A model generated the notes under the pieces. It was not told where the DNA came from, searched no databases, and was given only the letters and a program-made list of their open reading frames with translations. A DNA stretch of 64,000 nucleotides from Bedellia somnulentella (taxonomy: Eukaryota; Arthropoda; Insecta; Lepidoptera; Bedelliidae). Shown here piece by piece: positions 55,574 through 64,000 of this stretch (position 1 is its first letter; every line of letters begins with the position of its first letter). The stretch spans positions 19,360,401-19,424,400 of the forward strand of contig OY755175.1 of assembly GCA_963576735.1 (NCBI GenBank), written 5' to 3'. A program made the translations under genes and the position numbers.

Positions 55574-58518
55574 TGGCGACTACAATTCCTTATTCAGCCA
55601 CTGAGTTAGACAAAGCTTTTGAAATTGAATGTCATAACATAATTGCCCCGGAGAATTGTGAGAACATATTAAGCTCTAAGTATCAATTAAAAGTACTAAC
55701 TTTAAATATACGTAGCATTGAAAAGAATTTTGATGATTTCGTTGTTTTACTGAAACGGCTCAATATTGACTTCGAGGTTATCATACTCACAGAATGCTGG
55801 CTCAATGATAGAACAATCGTGGGTTGTTTAGATGGTTATACAGCATATAAGAGCTCTATCATCATAAATAAGTCGGGCGGGGTAGTGGTCTATGTAAAGT
55901 CTCACCTGAATGTCTCAATACGCGAACCTGATTGGCCTCAAGCCAACTGCCTCATTGTTGATGTACAAAATCAAGCTACCATTTTTGCAATTTATCGTTC
56001 TCCTTCTTTTAAAGATCCCCAACACTTTTTTCATTGCCTTAGTGAAGAAGTCAACACCTTTCCTAACAAGCCTCTTGCGATCATGGCTGGTGACATAAAC
56101 ATTGATTTATTATCTGGCTTCAATAAAAATAAACTGTCCGAGTATCTTTGTGTGATGGCTGAATGTGGTTTTATCCCGGCCATAACAAAACCAACTAGAA
56201 TGAACGCCTGCTTAGATCATATTTTTGTTACCCCGAATTCTCGTACAGTTGGTGTTGTTTGCCAGAGTAGTCTAACAGATCATGCTCTTGCTATGGCCGG
56301 TATTGAGCAAATATCTCTTGAGCCCAATCGCAAACGCACGATACTCAAAATCGATAACGCCAAAGTAGAAGTGGAAATGCGAGAAAAAGACTGGACTAAA
56401 GTACTTAATTCTACATCCACTGAAGAGGCTGCTCAATCACTTAGTGAAATAATTACTTCTACCATATCTAATAATACCAAACTGATAAAAATAAGTCGCT
56501 CAAAATTTAATCTGAAGCCTTGGATCACCCCCGGAGTCATACGATGCATGAAAAATCGAGATGCCCTTCACCAGAAAGTTCTAAGGCAACCCCGCAATGC
56601 CATAGCTAGGACCATTTTCATACGTTACAGGAACTATTGTGTCAATCTCCACCACTCCCTTAAACACAACTATGAAAGATCAGAATTGGAAAAAAACCGG
56701 TCTATACCGAAGAAACTATGGGGTACTATTAAAAGCATTTGCCACTCTCACTCTCCAAATGTCCCTAATTCTGAATTGCTCACTCTCAACCCTGATCCTA
56801 AAGCCTCGGTAAATACGTGTAACCAATACTTTTCTTGTGTAGGAAAAAATATGTCACAAGCTATCTTGTCGAAAACCGGTGAAACAGAAGACTCACTTGC
56901 TTCGAAGTCAACCGTGGCTCACGAATCAGTAAGGTCAATGTTTTTGCACCCAACCGACGAGATGGAGGTTAGGTCGCTGATAGAGATGCTTCCATCCCAT
57001 AGCGCGCCGGGATTAGATAAAATATCTAATGATCTTCTCAAGCAAATCAAAAATCACATTGCTACTCCTCTCAGCCACGTATTTAATCTTAGCTTGTCGA
57101 GCGGTGTATTCCCCGAAATTTGGAAAACGGGGGTTATAACACCTGTCCATAAAGGTGGCTCTAAGAAAATTCCATCAAATTTCCGCCCTATCACTCTGCT
57201 CTCATCCTTATCGAAACTTCTAGAGAAAATAGTAAACAAGCAGTTGATAAATTTTCTGGAGAATAATAATTTACTTTTTTCTGGACAGTACGGTTTTCGG
57301 CGGGGGAGGTCAACTGAGGATGCTGTCTGCGAGCTGGTGGACCATATTTCATCCATGTTAGATCAAGGAAAGGCTTGTGCTGGTGTCTTCATTGACAAAT
57401 CAAAAGCATTTGACACTGTTTCTAAATCCATTACCTTAAGTAAACTCGAGTTGTCAGGTGTCCGAGGCTTAGCACTCAATTGGTTTGAAAGCTATCTGTC
57501 AAATAGAAATCAGCTATTAAAGGTTGACCAGGTGATAAGCGACTCTTGCCGTGTTGATTTCGGAGTGCCTCAGGGTAGTATCTTGGGTCCTACCCTCTTC
57601 CTACTCTACATGAACGACATATCGACTCTCCCACTTAAAGACGCTCGCATATTCTGTTATGCAGATGACACTGCAATTATCTTCAGTGGATCATCGTGGA
57701 ATGATGTGTTGCAGAATGTGGAGGAGGGTATGGTCTCCGTGGTGGGCTGGCTTTCTCGTAATTTGTTAACTTTAAACAGCGAAAAAACGAATCTAATGTG
57801 TTTTCACAAAACGAGGGCATCAGCTCCGCCTCGAACCACACTCAAGATACACACATGCTTCCCTGCAAACCTTGTCCCTTGCCAGTGTCCTACTCTTGCT
57901 TGCGTAACTGTCACAAAATACCTGGGAGTTACAATTGACCACAACTTGAACTTTAAGAGTCATATTCATACACTCTCAGGCAGAATAAGAAAGGTTATCA
58001 ATATCATGAAATTACTGCGCAACTCGGCCGACATTGATTTACTTAAACAAATCTATACGGCCATTTGTGAATCACTGATCACTTACTGTCTTCCAGTTTG
58101 GGGTGGTGCCCCTATTACTACTATGTTGGAAATTGAAAGAGCTCAACGTTCAGTTTTAAAGGTTATGTCCAAAAAGAACTTTAGATACTCAACCACAAAG
58201 CTATACGATGAATGTGGGGTGCTCAGTGTGCGAGGGTTGTTTGTCATGAGGTCTATTCTTCGAGAGCATAAAAAGTGTTTAACACCCTCTACTGAACGCT
58301 CTCTTTTACAGAGAACTCCTAGACTGCCGACAACATTATGTAGGACAACTTTCGCGCAACGGTTTCCATCATTTATGCACCCCCATTTGTACAATGAAAT
58401 ATTAAAAATTAATGATATACGAGATTGTACAAAGAGGGAGGTAAAAATAAAGGTAAAAAATTGGCTCATGACTATGAATTATTCAAAAATTGAAAATCTG
58501 ATTCGAATTGTATCTTGA
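55573..58518 (+). CDS. LINE ORF2 polyprotein: APE endonuclease and reverse transcriptase, 981 aa
   Basis: The APE-type endonuclease spans about residues 40-245, with N45 (LTLNIRS), E74 (ILTECW), the D174/N176 pair (GDINID) and TDH 235-237 in place of the usual SDH. The reverse transcriptase spans about 500-760: FRPITLLSS, QYGFRRGRST, motif A with D608 (FIDKSKAFDTV), GVPQGSILGP (664-673) and YADD with D698-D699. A C-terminal segment (YCLPVWGGAP, ERAQRSVLKVM) is typical of CR1 and Jockey-like elements. Uninterrupted, so enzymatically plausible. The K in motif A (FIDKSKAF, commonly FLDLSKAF) is a small oddity. Confidence 0.9.
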   Translation: MATTIPYSATELDKAFEIECHNIIAPENCENILSSKYQLKVLTLNIRSIEKNFDDFVVLLKRLNIDFEVIILTECWLNDRTIVGCLDGYTAYKSSIIINKSGGVVVYVKSHLNVSIREPDWPQANCLIVDVQNQATIFAIYRSPSFKDPQHFFHCLSEEVNTFPNKPLAIMAGDINIDLLSGFNKNKLSEYLCVMAECGFIPAITKPTRMNACLDHIFVTPNSRTVGVVCQSSLTDHALAMAGIEQISLEPNRKRTILKIDNAKVEVEMREKDWTKVLNSTSTEEAAQSLSEIITSTISNNTKLIKISRSKFNLKPWITPGVIRCMKNRDALHQKVLRQPRNAIARTIFIRYRNYCVNLHHSLKHNYERSELEKNRSIPKKLWGTIKSICHSHSPNVPNSELLTLNPDPKASVNTCNQYFSCVGKNMSQAILSKTGETEDSLASKSTVAHESVRSMFLHPTDEMEVRSLIEMLPSHSAPGLDKISNDLLKQIKNHIATPLSHVFNLSLSSGVFPEIWKTGVITPVHKGGSKKIPSNFRPITLLSSLSKLLEKIVNKQLINFLENNNLLFSGQYGFRRGRSTEDAVCELVDHISSMLDQGKACAGVFIDKSKAFDTVSKSITLSKLELSGVRGLALNWFESYLSNRNQLLKVDQVISDSCRVDFGVPQGSILGPTLFLLYMNDISTLPLKDARIFCYADDTAIIFSGSSWNDVLQNVEEGMVSVVGWLSRNLLTLNSEKTNLMCFHKTRASAPPRTTLKIHTCFPANLVPCQCPTLACVTVTKYLGVTIDHNLNFKSHIHTLSGRIRKVINIMKLLRNSADIDLLKQIYTAICESLITYCLPVWGGAPITTMLEIERAQRSVLKVMSKKNFRYSTTKLYDECGVLSVRGLFVMRSILREHKKCLTPSTERSLLQRTPRLPTTLCRTTFAQRFPSFMHPHLYNEILKINDIRDCTKREVKIKVKNWLMTMNYSKIENLIRIVS

Positions 58519-58566
58519 AAATGTTGAGACACTTAAACTTAAAAAATCACTTATTTACACCCACAT

Positions 58567-58650
58567 TCGCACACACACACACACACACATACCCACACAC
58601 ACATACACCCGCTCTCACACTCATACACAGACTCACACTCACACCTACTC
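58567..58650. repeat. CA-rich microsatellite in LINE 3' UTR
   Basis: CACACACACACACA followed by imperfect CACA/CTCA units. Confidence 0.85.
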
Positions 58651-59021
58651 ACACAGTTATATTTCAGAATATAAATGTAAAAACACGAATCTTCTTAATA
58701 TATTTGATATAATTGTTCATTATAATAATTTACAATTACTACATTATTATTAATTATTATTTATTTGCATAATGTTATGATTTTGTTTATATTTAGTGTT
58801 AAGTTAAATGGATTAAGTGTATATTTTAATAAGTATTAGATTCTATAAATTTTCAATTATATTTTATCAATGTATTATAATTTAATTCACTTTGTAAAAT
58901 TGGAATTGTTATTTGTATTTGGTACCCACGATACAGGCTTGCCTAGTGTGGGGCCGCTGGTATTATGTATTTGTAAAATTTCAATTGGTAATAAACGATT
59001 ATTATTATTATTATTATTATT

Positions 59022-60424
59022 TCGAAAGACACTTTTGTTTCTCGCCTCTCCCATGGCCGAAAATGAAAATATAAATTTTAAATGGGAGAGGCGGTACTCC
59101 CCGACAAAAGCACAGTCGGTCGGGGTCAGGGAGTCAGGTTCAAGAACCGACGGACGATCCGAGCCGTATCGAGCAGCACCGCTTTCTGCATTTGTGCTGG
59201 AACCGACACGCCACAGAAATCCAACCGCCTCAAGTTGGTCGCGAGGCTGGTTGGAATTAACCCGTTCGCGGACAAAACAATTGGGATAATTTCAGTCGAG
59301 GTCACACCCCACATGTCGGTGATCTCGTGAGCCAGATCGAGATATTTCCGACGCTTCTCGGTTTCGGCTTTCACGAGACCCTCGTCATGAGGGATAGTGA
59401 CATCCACTAGAAACACCCTCGACTGCGACCGATCCCATACCACGATATCAGGCTTATTCGCTAGAATAGTCCTGTCCGTGATAACAGATCGGTCCCAATA
59501 GATTTTGGCACGGTCGTTTTCTAAGATTGGCTCCGGCAGATACTTGTAATACGGCAGCCTCTGTTGCAAGAGTCCGTATTTCAGAGCGAGCTCCTGATGC
59601 AGGATTTTGGCTGCTTGGTTGTGTCTGTGCAAGTACTCAGTGTTAGCAAGAGCCGAACAACCGGAAATAACATGCCTAAGTGACTCTCCGGGACGGCCAC
59701 ATGCTCGACAGATGTCTGTGGTACCGTCCTTTAGGATGTATTTCCGATAGTTCCGCGTCTTTATAACCTGGTCTTGTATTGCACAGACAAAACCTTCGGT
59801 TTCCCCAAAGAGGTCCCCGAAACGCAGCCAATGCAGGGAGGCTTTACGGTCCACGAAAGGTTCGTGAAGTACCTTGTAAAACCTCCCGTGCAGCTCCTTC
59901 TCTTTCCATATGGACTCCCGATCAGAGGTGCTAAGTACCTCCGGGGTTCGCCAATCCTGTGAGGCCAACGATAAGGGAGTCAGTCCTTTATCACTAGCGA
60001 CCACCTCTTCCCGAATACTATCATCCGTCATCGTCAAAAAATAGTTTCTGAGGTTGCATACCTCGCGGTTGTGCATGGTTTTGGCACTCAAGAGGCCTCG
60101 ACCACCACACTTCCGCGGGATATACAATCTCATAACCGACGACCTCGGATGATGCATTCGATGAGAGGTCATCATCGTGCGGACTCGTCTGTCCAGAGCG
60201 TCGAGTTCGGTCTGAGTCCATCTGAGCACGCCAAATGTGTACATCAGTACAGGCATGACCCAGGAGTTAATGGCTCGGATCTTATTAACGCCTGACAAGT
60301 AGCTATTAAGCACACTTTTCAGGCGTTCATAAAACTCCTCGCAAACACCCTGTTTCACGTCTGCCACCTTCACACCCATGGTTTGTGACATGCCCAGATA
60401 CCGGTATGTTTCAGCCTCGGAGAT
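59022..60424 (-). mobile_element. Dong/R4-like LINE, 5'-truncated copy 1
   Basis: The open frame 60448-59126 encodes an RT C-terminal part and then a zinc knuckle C247-x2-C250-x8-H259-x4-C264. A restriction-like endonuclease follows, with PD (333-334), D349 in LVDVTIP, and K365/K368-Y369 (EKRRKY). Both sides are ATT/TAA repeats, the known target of Bombyx Dong. It sits in the ATT tail of the CR1-like LINE. The first residues (a run of Ile) come from the repeat, not the element. Confidence 0.85.
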
Positions 60425-60437
60425 TATTATTATTATT
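60423..60437. repeat. ATT microsatellite between the two Dong-like copies
   Basis: Five ATT units. Together with the runs at 58998-59021 and 61294-61310 it marks the insertion target of both copies. Confidence 0.9.
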
Positions 60438-61293
60438 TCGGAAAACATTTTTGTTTCTCGCCTCTCCCATGGCCGAAAATGAAAATATAAATTTTAAATG
60501 GGAGAGGCGGTACTCCCCGACAAGAGCACAGTCGGTCGGGGTCAGGGAGTCAGGTTCAAGAACCGACGGACGATCCGAGCCGTATCGAGCAGCACCGCTT
60601 TCTGCATTTGTGCTGGAACCGACACGCCACAGAAATCCAACCGCCTCAAGTTGGTCGCGAGACTGGTTGGAATTAACCCGTTCGCGGACAAAACAATTGG
60701 GATTATTTCTGTCAAAGTCACACCCCACATGTCGGTGATCTCGTGAGCCAGATCGAGATATTTCCGACGCTTCTCGGTTTCGGCTTTCACGAGACCCTCG
60801 TCATGAGGGATAGTGACATCCACTAGAAACACCCTCGACTGCGACCGATCCCATACCACGATATCAGGCTTATTCGCTAGAATAGTCCTGTCCGTGATAA
60901 CAGATCGGTCCCAATAGATTTTGGCACGGTCGTTTTCTAGGATTGGCTCCGGCAGATACTTGTAATACGGCAGCCTCTGTTGCAAGAGTCCGTATTTTAG
61001 AGCGAGCTCCTGATGCAGGATTTTGGCTGCTTGGTTGTGCCTGTGCAAGTACTCAGTGTTAGCAAGAGCCGAACAACCGGAAATAACATGCCTAAGTGAC
61101 TCTCCGGGACGGCCACATGCTCGACAGATGTCTGTGGTACCGTCCTTTAGGATGTATTTCCGATAGTTCCGCGTCTTGATAACCCGGTCCTGTATTGCAC
61201 AGACAAAACCTTCGGTTTCCCCAAAGAGGTCCCCGAAACGCAGCCAATGCAGGGAGGCTTTACGGTCCACGAAAGGTTCGTGAAGTACCTTGT
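60438..61293 (-). mobile_element. Dong/R4-like LINE, 5'-truncated copy 2
   Basis: Near-identical to the 3' part of copy 1 (about 850 bp with only scattered differences), and shorter at its 5' end. It is separated from copy 1 by an ATT run (60423-60437) and ends at another TTA run (61294-61310). The open frame 61270-60542 keeps the zinc knuckle and the endonuclease motifs. Confidence 0.85.
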
Positions 61294-61485
61294 ATTATTA
61301 TTATTATTATAAATATAAATGTCTGTTGAACGCATTCAGTACCTAACCCGTTTATATCTGAGTAGATATTTATCCTAACGTGGGGCTTCCTAATCGCCAA
61401 CCGCCGTGTTACTTAGCGGAAGGTGTCGATTAGTGTGGTTACTGCACTATCTTTTTGTGTATCTAATATATATTGATCTACTACA

Positions 61486-61768
61486 TACATACATACATAT
61501 TCTCACGCCGTTAGTTCCCATTGGGGTAGGCAGAGACTATCGATCGCCACTTTGTACGATCCTGGCAAGCCTCTCTAGCTTCATTCACATCCATCAATCT
61601 TTTCATACATGCTCTTTTATTCTTCGTACTTCGGACACCTGTCTTTTTGAGCACATTTTCTTTTTGATCTAAATGTGTCCTCCGAGGTCGTCCTCTACTA
61701 ACATTACCTTCCACATTGGCTCTATAGATCTCTTTTACCACTTTACTGTCATCCATCCTCTCTATGAT
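61486..61768 (-). mobile_element. LINE-T 3' end
   Basis: Open for 81 codons (61756-61511), MDDSKVVKEIYRANVEGN to SAYPNGN, with CATACATACATA tail at the left. Confidence 0.8.
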
Positions 61769-61956
61769 ATATTGATCTACTGTTTGTTTTAAAACATAAA
61801 TTAAGACCCTGACAAATCTAGCTTTCTCTCACACTTAAGATTTTAGAAAAAGGTTGAGCTGTACTTTGTAAACTTTTGACAGTTTCACCATAAGTGATGA
61901 TGTCATTATCACTAGAATGTACTGTCATGCTAGAAAGTAGTACCCATTATCATGGA

Positions 61957-62110
61957 TGTCATAGGTGGCTCAATTGGCAGAGCGTCAGGCGTATACCCGA
62001 GGTCGCGGGTTCGATTCCCGCCTGTGTCGAATTTTTTTTTTCCTTTATTTATTAGTAATAATCCCCACATGAGATTTTCGTGAACAAAAAGATTTAAATT
62101 ATTTCATAGG
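61957..62110 (+). mobile_element. SINE-C
   Basis: B box GGTTCGATTCC and D arm intact; one base of the anticodon stem is deleted (GTCAGGCG). Confidence 0.8.
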
Positions 62111-62147
62111 ATGTTCAATATTCCAGCCACATATTCTAAGACAAAAA

Positions 62148-62476
62148 CGTGATAGCTCAGTGGGTAGTAAGTACGCCGCTTATCGTGCAGACGATTAGTG
62201 TTCTTATCCCGGATCGGGCCTACACCGATTTGTCTTTTCTAAAGACAAATGTGTGGTTAATTTATCATGATTGTTAACGGTGAGGGAAAACATCGTGAGG
62301 AAACCCACATGGCTGAGTTGTACTTAGTCATGTGACAGTGTATTCGTACAAAACGGCGATAGGCCTGCCCCCTATCACTTGAGTACACTGTCCATGCAAA
62401 ACGTGGGTACTCTGAACACCAGGTGACAATATCACATGATTTTCAGAAGTATTAGTACCTCTGCAAACCCCTTTGA
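62148..62476 (+). mobile_element. SINE-B, tail missing
   Basis: Head GTGATAGCTCAGTGGGTAG is well kept; ends at CTGCAAACCCCTTTGAG. Confidence 0.8.
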
Positions 62477-62609
62477 GTATTAATATTCTAAGAATCACTT
62501 AAGAAGCCCTCAACCCTAAGTGTCCTCTTAAGACACCCGGAAAAAAGGGTTAGTCTATTCGTAGCTGGAAATAACTAGTTTGAAATAAATACGCACATTC
62601 TCATCACAT

Positions 62610-62820
62610 GTTGTGTAGTATCGGATTAGAATAGCACTACCCCATTTCTTCCGGTGGGTGTACGTAAGAGGCGACTTACGGTATTGGGGCTCTTTAAGGG
62701 ATTATTGGGCGATGCGGGTTGAGACCCATCACCAAAAACCTTTGTTTTACAGCCTTTTCCCCACTCAACTTCCAAAATTGGCTGAGGAATTTTCAATTGA
62801 GTAGATGTATGTATGTATTC
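62610..62820 (+). mobile_element. SINE-A
   Basis: Lacks the CTCTGGCTACC block. Confidence 0.75.
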
Positions 62821-62867
62821 TCATCACACAATTGTAGGATCAATTTACACTTTGGCACAAATTATTA

Positions 62868-62935
<68 letters not shown>

Positions 62936-62945
62936 TATATATATA
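62868..62945. repeat. TA microsatellite
   Basis: About 30 uninterrupted TA units; the open frame over it is an artefact. Confidence 0.95.
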
Positions 62946-63027
62946 GAATAGAATATAATAACTCTTTATTGTACATCAAACACAAATTTACAAAAGAAAT
63001 TATCATACAGTTTACAGTGAGGTACAA

Positions 63028-63345
63028 TATATATATACTCAAGGCCATAAATCCCAACAAGCGGTAGTTAGAGCTTCAGAGCTAGAAACTCCTCAGCCAC
63101 ATTTGGAAGATGAAGTGTCACTTCCCCTTTCTACCCACGGGTGTTGTAGGAGGCGACTAAGGGTATGGGGATGTTTTGTGTATTTTGATCTATGCGTTTG
63201 GAACCCATCACCAACGATACTTTATTCCTACCATCTTGTCCCCTATCAAATTCCAAATGTGCCCCAAGTGTTTCTAGTTCTTGAGCTCTGGCCACTCCTT
63301 TTTGGAATTTATGGCCGTAAGTGTATGTATGTATGCATGTATGTC
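63028..63345. mobile_element. Two opposed SINE-A fragments
   Basis: 63028-63112 on - (tail half), 63113-63345 on + (head truncated). Confidence 0.65.
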
Positions 63346-63544
63346 AACTTCACAAATTTAAAATACAATTTTTAAGACCTTTCTACTTCGGATCGATAGC
63401 TTGTAGCATTGTTTGCCGCTCGTGAGCCTATCGACAATAGCCATGAACTTATACGCTATTATTGGCGCCACACTAGTCTGAGATGTACAGTATAATGTAG
63501 TCTTAAAGGAAATACATAATATTATAGCCATGAAAACAATGAAT

Positions 63545-63680
63545 GAATAAAAGAGCATGTATGAAAAGACTGATGGATGTAAACGAAGCTAGAGAGGTTT
63601 GTCAGGATCGTACGAAGTGGCGATCAATAGTCTCTGCCTACCCCAATGGGAACTAATGGCGTGAGTATATGTATGTATGT
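63545..63680 (+). mobile_element. LINE-T 3' end, short
   Basis: AATAAAAGAGCATGTATGAA through GGCGTGAGTATATG and TATG units. Confidence 0.7.
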
Positions 63681-63839
63681 CTGAAAACAATGTCGTCGAT
63701 CCAAGTAGAAAAATCAAATTTTACTTTTATTTTATTCTGATATTAATAAAGTTTAATTAAAGAGGGTTTTATTAGGAAATATTTAAGCTAAAATAAATAA
63801 ATTTCAATATTATTAAATTAGGTTGGTTTCCAGTTATCT

Positions 63840-64000
63840 TCTATACTTATAATAAATCTGTAGAGAGGTCAATTCTGTACATTAAATATATTTTCAAAAT
63901 AACTATCAGGGGGTGATTAGTGATCGATACTGATGCCAAAAATGCAATCAGTGAAATTTTTGTCTGTCTGTCTGTCTGTCCGTCTGTCTGTCTGTCTGTC
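63840..64000 (+). mobile_element. Second copy of the same Helitron family, cut by the window edge
   Basis: Matches 32747-32907 nearly base for base, including the start of the CTGT array. Confidence 0.85.

Larger units (their letters stand above)
53640..59021 (+). mobile_element. Apparently full-length CR1-like non-LTR retrotransposon
   Basis: Contains a 5' UTR, ORF1 (54120-55232), ORF2 (55573-58518), a 3' UTR with a CA-rich run at 58567-58650, and an ATT-repeat tail at about 58998-59021 after AATAAACG. Both ORFs are open from end to end, suggesting a young copy. The 5' border is uncertain because it abuts another LINE fragment. A 12-base palindromic TGCGCATGCGCA (53943-53954) lies in the 5' UTR. 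Clade (CR1/L2-like) is judged from the architecture and RT motifs. Confidence 0.85.

Noticed and set aside
59126..59330. Plus-strand open frames over the Dong-like copies
   Set aside because: They are the antisense of the RLE-coding frame and recur identically in both copies.
61975..62032. A tRNA gene
   Set aside because: tRNA-like, but it carries the SINE-C tail, has a broken anticodon stem, and the family is repeated.
62813..63067. Open frame with IYIYIY run
   Set aside because: Translation of a TA microsatellite.

Overview
The window reads as nuclear DNA of an insect, most likely a moth or butterfly. It is AT-rich, has spliced genes with GT-AG introns, and is packed with retroposons and transposons. 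Lepidopteran hallmarks are tRNA-derived SINEs, RTE LINEs ending in GAT or TATG repeats, Helitrons with TC...CTAG ends, CR1-like LINEs with a PHD-finger ORF1, and Dong-like LINEs in TAA repeats. No bacterial, phage or plasmid features were seen. The species cannot be named from the sequence.

The one confidently recognised host gene is on the + strand, from an ATG at 3773 to a stop at 31517. Eleven coding exons join in phase to a 525-residue protein of the SLC9B/NHA cation-proton antiporter family (CPA2, NHA2-like). All splice sites are GT-AG and all phases close. The usual two-aspartate ion site reads Asp246-Thr247 here instead of Asp-Asp. A short ATG exon at 38030-38057 with a strong donor, in non-repetitive DNA, may be the first exon of a second gene that continues beyond what I could resolve.

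Most of the rest is mobile DNA. SINE-A (about 250-300 bp, ending in TATG repeats) has more than 40 recognisable copies, many nested, several with clean target-site duplications. Its last 40 or so bases resemble the 3' end of an RTE-type LINE (LINE-T) that is also present about a dozen times, which suggests a LINE/SINE pair. SINE-B (tRNA-like head, TTATG tail) has about a dozen copies. SINE-C keeps a complete tRNA cloverleaf and occurs several times, three times as palindromic forms. DNA elements are two Helitrons with both ends plus one entering the right edge, a hAT remnant with an 8-bp duplication, a TTAA-flanked element, a mariner relic, several foldback MITEs and a near-perfect 67-bp hairpin.

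Region by region: 1-3300 is repeats. 3300-31520 is the antiporter gene, with introns filled by SINEs and, in the 11-kb intron 9, CR1-like, YGCETW-type and RLE-type LINE fragments. 31520-52000 is mostly repeats, with the candidate exon and hairpin near 38 kb. 52160-61310 is a LINE nest: an EN-domain fragment, a CR1-like 3' end, an apparently intact two-ORF CR1-like LINE, and two stacked Dong-like elements sitting in its TAA-type tail. 61310-64000 is SINEs, a long TA microsatellite and the start of another Helitron copy.

Two insertions touch splice sites of the antiporter gene. A SINE-A insertion duplicated the exon 8 donor. The exon 4 tail and donor are also duplicated about 1 kb downstream across a TIR element.
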